A stretch of 64,000 nucleotides of DNA from Prostheceraeus crozeri (GCA_907163375.1 CAJQUW010006771.1:186001-250000), one strand, 5' to 3'. Shown: positions 27,253-41,213, counted from the stretch's first letter. Notes: generated by a model from the letters alone, not told the origin. Translations and numbers: made by a program.

Positions 27253-28181
27253 GTTTCAAGGAGAAGCCACTGCTCTGTCAGTCTTTCAGAGAGAATCTTC
27301 AGGGACACTGGTGGAAGTGAATAGCGGTCTCTCACTCGCCGACCAAGCTCGTCCCAGACTTGTTCAATGGGTGACAAGTCAGGTGAGCGTGCAGGCCAGT
27401 CAAGGGTTTGAATGTTCAATCTCCTAACAGTGGCAATGACAGCCGAGGAGCGATGTGGTTTTGCGTTGTCGTCTTGGAAGACGAGATCCTCCACCCTGAC
27501 CACTGGGGCAACAACAGGAAGCACAATTTCATTGAGATACCTCTCTCCAGTCAACGTGCCTTTGATGATGAATGCTGTCGTTCGTCCGCCATGCCAAATG
27601 CCACCCCACAGCATAACACTTCCATCACCATATCTGTCGTGTTCTTTAATACAGCATGGGGCAAAGCGTTCACCTGGAAGACGATGCACTCTGACACGAC
27701 CGTCATTGAAATCCAGAGTGAATTTCGATTCATCGGTCCACAAGACTTTCTGCCAGTGATGGTCATTCCATGAGCGATGGGCATCACACCAGGCAACTCG
27801 TCTTCTGCGGTGCTCAAAACTCAATGGAATTAGGACAGCTGATCGTCGCGATTGAATTGCAGCTTCTCACAATCTTAGGTAAGCCGTTCGAACGCTACAG
27901 TCTATATTTGAGGCACTCTTCCAGTGCACAACTAGCTTTGGGACTGACACAAATCTATTCCTCTTTGCAGCTAAAACTAGTCGTGCGTCTGTTCTTCCTG
28001 CAGACTTTCTTGGTCGACCAGATCCTTTCTTCTTTTTAACATCTCCTTCTGCTTTCCATCGACACCACCACCTCCAAACAACGACTCTCGATAGTTGCAG
28101 CTCTTCGGCAACACTCGCACAACTTCTACCACAACGAATCATTCCAATAGCCATACCTCTGGTAAACTGATCTTGTGCCAT
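27247..28181 (-). pseudogene. Tc1-like transposase, N-terminal and catalytic part, interrupted by the Polinton
   Basis: The start is MAQDQFTRGMAIGMIRCG, with a paired-like helix-turn-helix (SCASVAEELQLSR) and a GRPRK hook. A TGA at 27864-27866 stands where an Arg codon would be expected in Tc1 proteins; the frame is otherwise open. Catalytic signatures follow: WTDESKF (first Asp), FQDDNAKPH (second Asp) and SPDLSPIEQVWDE (Glu, DD34E type). The frame then runs into the Polinton TIR at 27246, and the missing C-terminus lies at 5015-5099. The element was probably already dead or aging at insertion, because of the TGA, unless that arose later. I did not find its terminal inverted repeats. Confidence 0.93.
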
Positions 28182-30592
28182 TTTATTTTACAAAAGCTGG
28201 ATTTCAGTTCACGTTTATGTTCAATTTGCAAAAGCAATTGTGACAGTTGTATCGATATCAAAATTTGAAATTTGACCACCATAGATCTTTCTCCATTCTC
28301 TAATGTGTTGAATGGTAATACATAGAAAGCGAGATATTGCATGATACCTGATAAAAAATGAAACAAACTTCAATTCAAGCCAATGATTGTTTGTTTCATT
28401 AATTATGCCAATGAGTATATTTTCTGTTTCGCCTTTCTATTTTTCAAGTCATTCTTTTACTGGAATATTGCCCCTTGTCTAAAGATCATCCACATAAAAG
28501 CAATATAAAATTTGCATCATACATCACTACATCAGCTACGGGACGACAAAGAAAGAATTTCTTTAAAACGCTCTACACGTTTGTGAATTCTATACGCTCA
28601 TCATTTTGAAATATCGCTCCCATAGTACACTTTGTTATACGCTTGAACCACTCGGAATCAATCTCATATTGCCAGATTTCTATGACTCGATTATCGGACT
28701 TGGAAAGAAGCCGGTGAATGTAGCTCAGCTCCGGTAGCAAAACGAAAAGATCTCCTTTCACAGAATACGTTTCTCCATTGTGCCGTTATTTCGGACAATG
28801 GCATGCATTTTGGTCACTGGTTTGCGCTGATTATGATTCTGACATCAGAATTGGCATTTGGAACAAAATTATGTTCGACGATTTTTTTATCGTTCAAGAA
28901 AATTGCTCTGGAGGCGATCCCGACGATACGATTTCATCGTTGAACGATTTATCGTTGAGAAAATCGGGCTAATGTGAACAGCAGCTATGCTATATATGCA
29001 CAGCGATTTTTTATTTCAATTGATAGTCACCGTCATCGCGCTAATGTGAGCGAACATGAAAATCGTTCTGGTAGTGATTTCGACGAACGCTACCTGCGGC
29101 GGGGTCGCTAACGATCCGATCGCATATTTTAAATACTTTATGCTGCATTAAAGACTTCATTTCTCATGGCAAGTAAGTACAGCTACTATAACTGATATTC
29201 GCACGACAGAAGATGACAAAAATATTAGCAGACTTTTTTAATAACCTATGAAGAATTGATATACAAGCAAAACATATCACATCACTGATACAGTGGGTTC
29301 TAAAGTAGAAACATTTATAGCTGACCTATGCTTAGATGTAGGCCTACATTCCGGATTTATATAGAAGTGTAGCCAGCAAAACGAATAACTGAAGTCAAAA
29401 GAAATAATGCAAATAGCAGAACTACTCTATAATGTTTCTACTAGCCAATTTGATTATCTTCAAAGATTATCGTATGCATGAAATTACAACTTATTCTTTC
29501 ACGTCTTTAGTTTGATTGATCAATTGTGCACAGTGGGAATAGACCTCATATCCCTGTAAAGATGAGATGGCTTGTCTGTAATCATAGGCTTCAGAAATAA
29601 ATTTTCCTGTATTCTGTAAGCAACACCTTTGAGACCTGTCTGAGCGATTATCAGGTTGAAATTACGTTCATAAATGAGCTCAACACAATCGATCTTGGTG
29701 ATGCTAATCGAACACGTTCGGATCACACTGTCTGTTGCGTCCCTGTAAGTTACCCTTGGTTCTATTTAACTGGTATACAAACACCGGTCTTTTGTCATCT
29801 ATTACCTCACAGTCGTAATGCTGACAGAGAAGCCAGTTGGCTCAATTACTTCGTGAAAGAGAAAACTGAAGAGCTGCTTTCTTACGAGTGCTCATAAATG
29901 ATTGACTGCAGCATATCTAACTGATTGCTATGGAAATTAATTGATCGCGCTAATGATTTAAAGATTCTGTTATTCAAGGTTTGAAGATGAAGAAAAATCG
30001 TCTATGCAGTGCATAATCTCTTCCAAGGACTACCTGATTTGCTTCCCTGACCTCAGGACCAAACATACAAGTAATTAAGAACACAACCGGGTATGCTTGC
30101 AGAATGAGATAGAATGCAATTAAGATATTGGTTTGGGTGCTCCCACTCTAACCGGGTCAAGCTTTAACGTCACCCTGCAAAGTCTGTAACAAAATTTCCG
30201 CCGCTCATAAATAGCCTACAAGAGTGTATGCCTGTATGCCTACAGGCATACAGTTTGAGTGAACTGTAAGCTTGTGCATAGACCACAATAGACCTTTACC
30301 TGATTGCTTATTATCTCATTCCACAATCAGCCAGCATGTAACACTCGCTAATGAGTTTCAATTTTTTGAATATTAACAAATTACTGATGTTTGGGGCCGC
30401 TGCGAGTGCGACCCAACCGAAAGCAACGCTGCATTTTCCTCCGCATCCATCCGGTCAAGAATTTAAATTTAAACATGCAATTTTGAAAGATCCCATGGTT
30501 TCTTTTCAAATAGAGATGAAAAATTCTTGCGCATTTGTTCATTCTTATCAAAAGTAAAGAAACTTCAGTAAAAGTTGTTGCAAAAGTTATCG
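28182..30592. other. Gene-free stretch with ATCGTT-rich patch and small hairpin
   Basis: No supported gene. A patch at about 28870-29120 is rich in atcgtt/aacgat and gcgctaatgtgag words, like the inside of a miniature transposon, but I could not find its ends. A 22-bp hairpin (ctgtatgcct, 2-nt loop, aggcatacag) lies at 30232-30253. Confidence 0.4.
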
Positions 30593-31274
30593 CACAGTAG
30601 CCAGAACGAGTTTCTGCAAGGAATGAGACCGAAAATAAGACTTTCATACAATGATGCACACCACATTCCTACTACGAATCTGCACGTCTGCCGAGATAGT
30701 GAGCTTATCATCTTGTCAGACAGGATCAAATGAAACACATATAAATCCAATTAGACGCAGATTGCAGTTTCTGGCAAAAAAATATATTTCCTATGTTTTT
30801 TCTTGACAACTGAAAAGTACTAAGTCTAGAGTCATAAATTTCGACATGATGTGACTTCACGTCATTTTTTATCATGCTCATAAACATTTATACATGGAGC
30901 TTAACACATTCAAATTTGGCAAGCCTCCTAATGTCGGCAAACAACAATGTTAGCCCACTTTATCCGCACTGAAACATTCTCGCATACATTGCTGATTAGC
31001 GGCTTGAAATTATCACATACACCTGATAGAAAATTACCTGAAGACGCATCATGACGGAAATTATGGCTCAGTTGACACGAGAAAACATAAGAGATATATT
31101 TTTTGCCAGACTCTGCAATCTGCGTCTAATTGGATTAACTTTCTTTGATCCTCGGCAGTTATCTCGGCAGACGTGCAGATTCGTAGTAGGCATGGGGTGT
31201 GCAACTGTACATCACTCTGTGAGAGTCTTATTTTCGGTCTCGTCCTGCAGAAAGTCGCTTTGGCTGTCAGACTA
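30593..31274. mobile_element. Palindromic MITE family, copy 1
   Basis: The left end reads agtagccagaacgagtttctgc and the right end is its inverted counterpart (gcagaaagtcgctttggctg). Inside lie gaccgaaaataagacttt, a polypyrimidine and ATG-rich middle, and the reversed left arm from about 31040. It is one of four copies in this window with the same arms and order. No protein is coded, so it must be moved by another element. Confidence 0.7.
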
Positions 31275-34200
31275 TTGCCTGTAAATAAGTCCTTTGTCAT
31301 TAATGACTAGAAGTTGAAAGCCTATCCATCATTCTGATTTAATAAGAACTGGAATGCAAAACTATTGAACAATTAATTTTTCGAGAGCATGCTCTTCCTG
31401 TAACGCTGAAGCTAGCGAAATAATTCTAGCCTTCAGACCACCCTAAAAAAGGGTTAGAAAACGTCACAAGGAAGAGGGCTTGTTAAGATCTATCGTTCGA
31501 TTATGACATTGAAAGAATGAGGGTATAAGGAAGCTTAGAGATAAATAAAGTTTAAAACAGAAGAAAATATCAAACTATCAAATTTGGACAACGCTCACAA
31601 AGTCGTGAATTTGTGTATAAAAATCCTATACAGTATGTTGAAAATGTACAAACCTAACATATCTGGCCATCCTTCCTTCGTAGCCTATATGCAATGTGCC
31701 GGTGGAGAAGCAAGTGGCATTAGTTGGTGCAAGTTGTCATGATTTGATATTGGAGAATTAATGGTAGGCATAGAACTTAATTGAGAAAATATGATAATGA
31801 ATACCATAAAACATGAAAATTTGTTCGATCACAATTCCCCATATACATGTTCATGCATGGTGCATCAATATTACACATGGAAGATGAAATATTGGACCAA
31901 TATTCAGTTTATTCAACAATCGTAAAAAGTCTAAATGTGAAAATCTTCAACTACCGTAATCATACTTATAACGCACTACTGAGGGTTTTTTGAGGTGCTT
32001 TGATTTCAAGCGGCTTCATGGAGCGGTCAAAATCAACCCCGCATCATTGAAGACGCATTCACTTTGAGAGCTTGACGCTTGCATCACCAGCACTTTGCGT
32101 GTGACTCGGCATATAATCGGGTATGACTTTTAATTTTCCTTCGTAAATAACATGGGATTTTCAACCCACAAGACCAAATCTTCTGTATCACTTCCCTGAG
32201 GATAACCTGCATTTTCCCAGTCAAGATTCCTTAATTTGTATGCTGATTTAGTGATTTTTAGATTTACGAAAATGAGCAAACAGGCAATTCTTTACCCACT
32301 TAATTTGAGGTTCAATTTCCACATGCATATCGTCTCCATCACTTGAAATAGGACACTCATCATCTTTTTTCCGAATTGATAAGAATTTTCAGAACATTTT
32401 TTGCATCTTTCAAAACTTATTTGCTTTCTTTTTCATCACTATCTCTTTTTTCCAGATTCCGAAATGTAGGATCTAACGCCGTGGTGAGTTTTGCAACTGG
32501 TGTCATTATAGTCCAATACTTTTCGTTCACTTCGTTCAGGGCCTATATTCATATTCAAAGATTTTGCAAAGTCATTATCTGACTCATCACTACAGAAGTC
32601 AACTATTCCATAGTAGGCTACGTTGGAATAACGTTCTGTGGAGTAGGGATTTAGCATGTTCTATAACATCAAAATCGCCTATTTTACCTAAGTATGTACT
32701 CGTACATATGTATATAAGTTATACAGTTATACATATATTTTAACACTTTGCTATTTACATTTACCAAATTTGGCTCAGATCCATTAATTTGAAATTGAAA
32801 TCTTTAAATCAAATATGATGAAAGCAAAAGCTAAATTATCGACTTGCAATTTCAATCATTCTGCAATAATTAAAGTATTCGTGACATATTCTTGGTTTCT
32901 TTTACGGAACCTCATGTTCCGCCTCCCACTTAGTCATATTCAGTCATCATTGAATGGTTGATTAAGGGCGATAATATACATATAATTATGTCAATTGCCT
33001 ATTTGGCAGACTGCACCGGTACCGATGCCAGACCACTAATACCGGCACCGGTATTAACAGTGGTCCGGTAATGGTGAGCCGGTTCCATCTCTGGACAAAA
33101 GACGATGGCTGTGACAGAGTAGCTGCAATTAATTGATTGGTGCCCTCTATTTGTACATTGGGTATCTATTTTAGTGACTGCATCGCACCTTTGATTTTTT
33201 GAGATACCGGACTAACATCCCTAATATTTTCTAGTGCCTCTCTTCTAAAGTTGAAGTTGATTAGCTTTAATGTCTACTGCTGGATTCTTCTTTATGATTA
33301 GTTGACACATAATCAACCAATCTTGCTTGAATATTTTGTTTTCGTGTCCATAAAACCGTGCGTTCTCAATCATCAGCTCCGAATGAAATCATGGAACTTC
33401 TAGAATTGTTGCTACCTTTGGCTGCTCTTGCACTAACGATTGGGTTTCATCAGTCTTATGGAATGGAGGATGGTCTATCTGCGAGAATAGCGGAAAATCC
33501 ATTTGCAATCCAATTCGAAGAATAAACAGCCCCAGATGTTCTGGAATTCCGGTGGGAGACAGGAAGGCTATGATACCTAAAGGATGCATTAATTCATCAA
33601 CCAACCTTCCTAACTATCGAGCAGTAATTAAAAGTATACCACGGAGAAGATCGGCAGTTTCTACTTTTGGAAATTACTTTCTCCTGCGGGTTCAAAATCC
33701 AACAAGACTACTTAAAATTAGTTCCGACAATCCTCGACACGATGAGGTTTGCTTTTTTTTCGGTTGGCATGGGACTGCTCTCAAAAAGGCCTTTTTGAAA
33801 GTAGATACCAAATCTGAGGGTTGGAACACAGAACAGGAATTCTGCGCCGGAACTACCTCAACAGTTCAAGGAATTCAAAGATAAAGGTGGTCCTATGGTG
33901 TGTAGGCGCGAAGGAAAGTACATTTACTTGTTGGCTGGCTTAACCTGGTAAACGGAAACACGTTTCGGTTCTATAAGATTATTCGCGGAACAACATTTCC
34001 ATCCAATCAATAACACATGCAATAAATTGAACTCGTACCGACCAATATTCGAAATATGCGTTCAATATCATAAGCTCTTGTATATTTGCCATTATGGATG
34101 GTGGTGGTTCTCAAAAGTATATTCCCATTTTGAATTAAAAATCTGAAAAATTAAATTCAAAATATGAATCAAGTTTGATCGTTCATACTATGAAAAGGAG

Positions 34201-36470
34201 GGGTAACGTGAGTGGACTTTGGTGACATAATACTTTCTTGGAGGTTGTATTATACATTCACTTTAGGCCCAAGCTCTGGTGGATTAAAGCGTTTGGAATC
34301 AATCCACTTTGACGACGAGGCAGGGCCTGGATCTATCATAGGTATGTGCTGTATGTATTGACTTTTAATATTTTTCAAATAATAGACATCGAATGTTTCC
34401 TGCTTTCATGGTGTTGATAGATTTAATCGACAGTAACATTGTGCAATACACTCTCGCAGTACTGTTCATTGTATCAAAGGAAAGACAAAAAGACTTCATG
34501 CTGTATTTTTCTGAATAAGATACAGCTTGTACTGTCAATTGAATAGCTGCATTGTGAGAGGGGAGAAGAGAAGTTTTAAAGCAATTTTTAAAAATTGCAC
34601 AACTGCTTTTAAACACTATCTTATGACTAAGCGTTATAGGCTTACATTGTTTTAAACCATTGTTATACTTGGTTGCAAAACATTGCCATTAAGCAAGGCA
34701 TGACCTAATTGGGAAACCAGTAATTGATGAGCAGAGCATGATGCTTTTCGATAGGTGCCTATTGATATTGAGATGCTGAATCCCTATGTACATGTACATT
34801 GTACAATTCACATAACACACATCAGGGCACCAACTATGTATTATATATATCAAATTCACATTTTGACGAAAATTTTCTGGAAGAAATTTATTTTTCTTAA
34901 ATAATCTCATAACCAAATGTGTTGATTTCTTTTGAGCACAAGTGTACATGTAAGTTAATTTAGACATCAATGAACGAGACTTGACCCTTGATCGGATGTG
35001 ATGACAAAAATTTTATTTATTTGATTGCAACAGATGGAAATTCCTCCTATAAGTGAATTTCATGCAATTGGTCATTTGTTTTTATGAGTTATGCATAAAG
35101 GATCAGCAGCTGAAGAATCAAAATCGCGATAGTGCATATTTTGAAATTTTTAGGTTGTAACAATGGTTACTACCTTTCTTAATAGATTGCTGCAGAGGCG
35201 GATACGAAGGCTTTGATTGCTGCCAAGATATTGAGTTGCTGTCGGCAATTGTGGGTAACATGATGAGCTGAGCAGGTAGTTGAACTTCCGAATATCAAGC
35301 TGTCGACATTACATGCCCTACATTTCACTCATCAAAATGGTCTTTTTCCGATTGATGATTTTTTCAACTTGGTTGATGCGATAAAGAAATGATTTCTTTT
35401 ATCTGCCAATGCAGTTGCTCCAATCAATAGGGTTAAATCGGGTAATATCGACAGTTTAGGCACTTTTCCAAAGTGATGCTTTAGAACTTCAGGAACTCAT
35501 CCATGCGCGCGGTAAATTGCAATAGAAGTTGGGTGGACCGATTCTGAACATGAAACACTTTTAGGGCTCTTCCGGCTGCATTTCTCGGTTTGATATGAAC
35601 TGCATTATGATGTCCAAAAAATCTTCCCCTACTCGAATCTATTAATCCATCGATCTAATTTCTGATTCTAGGTGATAGTTAAGGTGTGCAGCCAAAAATG
35701 ATATTCGTTTAACATGGACACATTTCAGGATATTATCTGTCTGAAAATGAGAAACTTCATCACTCTCCGCTGTCTTACACGCTTGCATTGCATGCATGAA
35801 ACATGTGCGGAATCCTTCGTCGTTTTTGACGCAACGCAGATGGATTCGGGACTGCTTTCAATCTATGAAATTTCAACTAAATCAGACAACAAAAAAAACA
35901 ACAAATGTGCAAAGTTTCGTTTCATATAATGTGTAATGTCTTTAGTTTATTTTACTTTCCTTTTCAACGCTTCTTCTTGGGAATGTCGATATTATGCGAA
36001 TATCATTATAGTTTACACACCTTGCACTTCACTTAGAATCATAATTTAAATCGATGAAGTAAGCTAGAATAGATTACTTGGATATCACAGTTCATATCAA
36101 AACTAAGAAATACAGCCGTGAGAGCCAGAAAAACCATTTTATTGTCAATAATACCCGATTTTACCCTACATAGAAATCATAATATGCCATTTCTTTGATT
36201 ATTTACTTATTTCTCAGAATTAGGGGAGCATACTCTATTAAAAAAATTTTAAAAGCCTGTTTGACAGGTTTTAAGCTGTATCTCACGGTTTTGTTGTTAA
36301 ATACCCCTTTCCTATAAAACCCTTCGGCTAAATTTAAGAACCCTTCTGATTAATTAAAAACCTTTTTGCAATAATCTTAACATCCTTATAATGACCCTGT
36401 AAACTGTAACAATGTGACCACTATTGCACATGCATGAAAATTTGACTTCCTACATCCTTTGTGATGTTGT
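31275..36470. other. Gene-free stretch
   Basis: No coding region or RNA gene is supported over 5 kb. One imperfect hairpin at about 33028-33069 pairs ccagaccactaataccgg with ccggtattaacagtggtccgg. Short open frames carry no recognisable motifs. Confidence 0.5.
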
Positions 36471-36474
36471 GATA

Positions 36475-37828
36475 CGAGGTGTGTCAGAAAAGTATCCGGA
36501 CTGTGCCTGCTGTTCAAGCAAGAAATAGAAAATCGATAATCCGGTTACGTAATTAGAGACGGGTAACCACTCTGTCCAAATGAACGCCGAATCAGCCATC
36601 TCTACAGCCATTGTGTGCGTCTCGCAGGCGGTTGATTACAACTCATCGAAGTCATCTCGTTTTGTCACCTCTTAAGCGCGATGAATGTTTTCGACTGCAC
36701 ATTTCGTTATGGCATTAGAGCAGCGAACGAATTTGAAATTCTTGGTCCGCCTGGGAAAGTCTCTACGGAAGCATTCAAAATGCTGTAATTAGTTTACGGG
36801 GACGAAACAATGGCCCGGTCTTCGGTTTTTGAGTGGCACAAACGATTCAGAGACGGACTCGAGGAAGTGGAGGACGCCGCCGGGAGTGGAAGACCATCGA
36901 TCAGCAGAACGGAGGAGAACGTTGATCGCGAAAGACAGATGATTCGGAAGGATCGTCGGCTGACTGTAAAGATGATAGCTGACAGTCTAAGCATCAATCG
37001 AGATTGCGTCTGGAAGATCATCACAGAAGACTTGGGCATGCGAGAGATCTGCGCAAAGATGGTCCCGAAGCTGCTGAACGACGACCAGAAGGAGCGGCGT
37101 GTCCAAGTGTGTGAGGACATCATCGAGCGCCTCGAAACCGAACCGAACTTGCTAGCAAAGGTCATCACGGGCGATGAGTCATGGGTCTTTGAGTACGACC
37201 CAGAAACGAAGCGTCAAAGTTGCGAGTGGAAAAGTCCTGGGTCACCGAGGCCACAGAAAGCGAGACATCAAGATCCAAAATCAAACTCTTGTTGATCGCC
37301 TTCTTCGATATCAGAGGAATTGTCCACGCTGAATTCTTACCGCAAGGTCAAACGGTCAACCAGCATGTCTACAAAGAGATCTTACGACGTTTGTTCCGAT
37401 CAGTGCGTGAGAAGAGGAGAGACTTGTGGCTGGACAGCTCGTGGATGCTTCATCATGACAACGCGCCGGCTCACAACGCTCTGAGCATTCGTCAGTTCTT
37501 GGCCGAGAAGAACGTCACCGTCCTTGATCAACCTCCGTACTCCCCCGACCTAGCTCCGTGCGATTTTTTTCTATTCCCCAAGCTGAAAGAAGTGATCAAA
37601 GGAACACATTTTTCGGATGTGGAGACCATCAAGAAGGCCGTGACGACGGAACTCCGCAAGATCCCGCAAGATTCCTTCCAGGAGTGCATGAACGCATGGC
37701 AGAAGAGGATGAAGAAGTGTGTTAGACTCGGAGGGTGTTACTTTGAAGGGGAGAGTGCTTAAATTTTTGCTGTATTTCAAAATAAAGTTTTTGTGAACAC
37801 AGTCCGGATACTTTTCTGACACACTTCG
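36475..37828 (+). mobile_element. mariner element, complete ends, 1,354 bp
   Basis: The left end is CGAGGTGTGTCAGAAAAGTA and the right end, reversed, is CGAAGTGTGTCAGAAAAGTA. The arms continue into tccggactgtg. TA flanks both sides (36473-36474 and 37829-37830), the mariner target duplication. It contains a single broken transposase gene on the plus strand. Confidence 0.95.
36709..37762 (+). pseudogene. mariner transposase, frameshifted
   Basis: The start is MALEQRTNLKFLVRLGKS. The frame is then lost by one base near 36760 and a TAA follows at about 36786 in the corrected frame. It is open again from MARSSVFEWHKRFRDG, and a second frameshift occurs around 37265-37280. Signatures: a helix-turn-helix (DSLSINRDCVWKII), VITGDESWVFEYDPE (first Asp), LHHDNAPAHNA (second Asp) and YSPDLAPCDFFLFPKLK (third Asp), so DD34D as in mariner. 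At least three lesions make it inactive. Confidence 0.93.
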
Positions 37829-37856
37829 TAAGTTATCAATCGAAGTACAAGATACT

Positions 37857-38020
37857 CTCTACAAGATGAGCCCAATCTTGAAACAGCTACAATTTGTGGT
37901 GCGTTATAACATGTATTGTCTGGACTAATAGCGCGTATATATACGCTACTAGTCCAGGCAATACATGTTTTAGTGAGCCACAAATTGCAATAGTTTCAAG
38001 CGTGGGTTCATCTTGTAGAG
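37857..38020. repeat. Fold-back palindrome, ~164 bp
   Basis: The arms start ctctacaagatga and read toward a perfect centre GCGTATATATACGC at 37933-37946. They pair over nearly their full length with few mismatches (caatttgtgg, acatgtattg, ctggacta on each side). It lies 28 bp beyond the mariner and could form a long hairpin. It is probably a fold-back MITE. Confidence 0.85.
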
Positions 38021-39899
38021 AACACATTCCTCATCAACATAACAAAAATCTAGGAAATCAAGTTAGTGGAGCAACCTGAACTTCCCACTTGAAGTCACGA
38101 GTCTTTTCGAAATATAAAAATACGCTCACTCCAATGACATCGCAGATAAAGATAGCAACAGCCAATCAAAATGAAGTACTGTAGCTTTGTCTCATTTACT
38201 GCATTTACCGTTCACATGGCTGTCACCAATACCAGCCATGTTTTCTGAATTACTTCCTTTCCAAGCGGCTAGATTTATTAGTCATTAGTATAAGAATACT
38301 TCTGTATATCTGCAGATGCAAACTGATGCAGATTTGTGCGGTACAAGTTAAGCTACAAATCTGCGAGTTTTACCATCTGCAAACGATGACTTTTTGCAAC
38401 TACTGGCTTGTGAAAACGCATAGCTGTTCAAGCCGCTAGGTCAAAAACGCTTCTACGTACCCGCGTCTTGTAGATAACTTTCTTGGGCACCTGTAGGGTG
38501 CAAATTGATAAAGATTTGCATAAGTTAGGACACAAATTTTCCGTTTTTCCATCAAGAGACGAAGCATTTTTGGAAGCACTCTCTTGTGAATATGCGTAGA
38601 AATTAAAGCATATACTTGTATATCAAAGACACGTTTGCGCATGCATATCATCTGATACACATTCTAAGGCACCTGTAGATGGAAGTTGATGCAGATTTGC
38701 CTATAGCAAGGGAAAAATTTGAGAGTATTTCTTGAAGTGTAATTCGCTGTAGATTGTCTGAACTGCAACTCCTGAATAGACTTTGACGAGAAGTTCTAGT
38801 GGTTCTACGGTTTGAACAATCAGCTCATTGATCCTCTATTTCTTTCCACATCAAAAAATTTGGCAGGGTAATCAAGAATCCTTGATTAGTCATCAAAAAC
38901 CCTTTGATGCCCCAGCAACCTTTAATTAGAATTCTAAGAGCCCTTTCTCCTATGAACAACCCATTTTTCACGTAAAACCCCTCTAAAATTCAAGAAGCCA
39001 TTAATTTAAATTTAAGAACGCCCCTAAAACCCTGATAAGAACTCTTATTTTATGCTTGAAATGAGTCGCCTTTAATAGTTTGACGATATTATCAGCAGGT
39101 TGCGTGATAGGAAAAGGTCATTCTTTTTCTGTTTCAAGTAGGCATAAAGTGAAGGGTTTCAAGCAGTTTTAGAAATATTCATGTGACATCAACGAATTTC
39201 TGCCATTCACTTTTGTAAAATTGAAATCTTATTATCAACAGCATCATTATTTGGAGAACTCGAATATTGTGTAATTTTTTTTCTTGAATGGAGTTAATTA
39301 TGGTTTGGCACGATTAACGCATGAAGCGTTCAGCGGTATTCAGCCTGATGTTCAAACCCAATAATCAGCAAGATATCCAATTCTGCAATTAATAGGAATT
39401 CTAGACCGCTATGCAACAGAGAAGTTAATGGAGCGTAAGAATGTCTAACTCAAAGCTTTTGCTATGAAAACTAAATTGAAATTTAAAAGTGAAATGCTTG
39501 AAAATCATCATAAGCCAGTTGCAAGCTACACATGACAACAATTTAACAAACGCGTTCGGATAAACATATTATCTACATGTTTGACCTAAATAATGGTTAG
39601 TCACCTCAACCATACTGGTTAGTTTACTAATAGGCCTACAGATGGAATCAGAGCTCGAAGCGGGCCCGGGCCTTGGGCTATATGAGGCTATTACAAAAAA
39701 CTCCGTTTTTACAATTATACCTATATTTAAAGAATATCACAACACCGGCACTTAATTCAGACTTTGGAAATAAGTTTCGTCGTAAACTACTTTGAAAAAT
39801 GTATCGTTTGTTGTAAACCCGACGACATCGTTGATTTATGCGACGGCATCCTGAGATAACGATTAGAAAATCACAGAACATGAACACAGGGAGAGCTCA
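38021..39899. other. Gene-free AT-rich stretch
   Basis: Nothing codes here as far as I can see. Words around ttgataaagatttgc / gatgcagatttgc recur at about 38320, 38505 and 38685, hinting at a diverged tandem repeat of about 180 bp. Confidence 0.4.
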
Positions 39900-41213
39900 A
39901 AAGTTGAACTCTGTCATTTAGTGACTACTTCTCGAAACTGGAGACGTGTCTCACCGATTCTGACTTGATGAACCGTCCTGACAGAATCTACAATATGGAC
40001 GAAAATGGCTGCCGTCTTACTCTTCATCACCAACAAAGCGTGATTGCTGAAAGAGGTCAAAAGCGAGTACATGTTGTCGCTTCTGAGCATGCTGAAAATG
40101 TGACTGTTGTGGCGTGTGCTAACGCCATCGGTGACGCAATTCCCCTATGATTCTGTTCAAATGAATTCGCAGAAAGCCCGAGTATGGAGATGACTTACCG
40201 CCACACGCCGAATTTCAGATGACGCCCAAAAGAAGTATGACAACCAGTACCTTCATTCTGTGGTTAAAGCACTTTGCCAAGTACAAAACAGAGGGAACAT
40301 GTCTTCTCATATTTGACGGCGCATCATCTCACCTGGATCCAGACATCGTGCAAGAGGCTAATGCCCATGACATCAAGCTATTTTGCTTGCCCAGCAATAC
40401 TACACACTTCAACCAATGGACAGAAGTGTGTTCCGAGCGTTCGAACAGTATTGGGAGCAGGAGGTAATGGATTTCCTAAAGAATCATCCTGGTGAGAGAA
40501 TTTCGAAAGAACGATTTGGAAAATTGTTCAGTCCAGTGTGGCAGAAATCGCTGACCCCAAAGAACGTAATCAGCGGATTCAGGGTCACAGGAATCTTCCC
40601 GTTCAACAGCAACGTTATGCCAGAAAGAGCTTTCGCCCCAAGTGATGTGTCATACAGGTCCTCAGATTCAGTCTCTCAACTGCCGCATGAATCCGAACAA
40701 GAAGCAGACATCGCATCGTCGACATTGAGTGTTAGTGACCTTCAGGAACCTGATCCATCGACCGTGTCGTCGACATCAAGTGTTGGTGACCTTCAAGAAT
40801 CCGATCCCACCACACCGGTCAGAAGTCCTGTCAGATCACCCAATGTAAGTTTTCACTGTATCATGAGCACTCCAAAGCTCGTGCGAAAGTCTGATTCAGG
40901 CAAGCGCAAGCAAAGCCTTACGTACAAAGCGCAATTGCTGACGAAGGAGCTTTTTGCTACTAAAAAGCGCTTCAAGCAAACACCTCTCCTGTCGAAAAAA
41001 CAAACGAGAAGGTCTAAGTCTAGGCCTAGAAGAGAGGAAAAAATTGAAGATGAATCATGGTACTGCAAAATCTGTGAGGAGGATGAGCGGTTAGACATGA
41101 GAAAGTGCGTGGCATGCGATGACTGGATACACGAGGACTGTGTTGGTCTAGGTCAAGCAGGCGACGAAGAATTTCAATTCATCTGCCCAGACTGTGCCAG
41201 CGTAGGCCTGTAG
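39900..41213 (+). pseudogene. pogo-like (DDE_1) transposase with C-terminal PHD finger, broken
   Basis: A 5'-truncated gene. The catalytic parts are RIYNMDENG (first Asp), LLIFDGASSHLD (second Asp) and, after a frameshift near 40390-40410, LQPMDRSVFRAFE (third Asp). A further break occurs at about 40147-40218. The family tail GFRVTGIFPFNSN is followed by a Ser/Asp-rich linker with two near-copies of SSxSVxDLQExDP, a basic region, and a PHD finger (WYCKICEED, C-x-AC, WIHEDCVG, FICPDC). CENP-B/Jerky/pogo transposases with a PHD domain are common in invertebrates; the finger would read histone tails. No terminal repeats were found. Confidence 0.85.
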
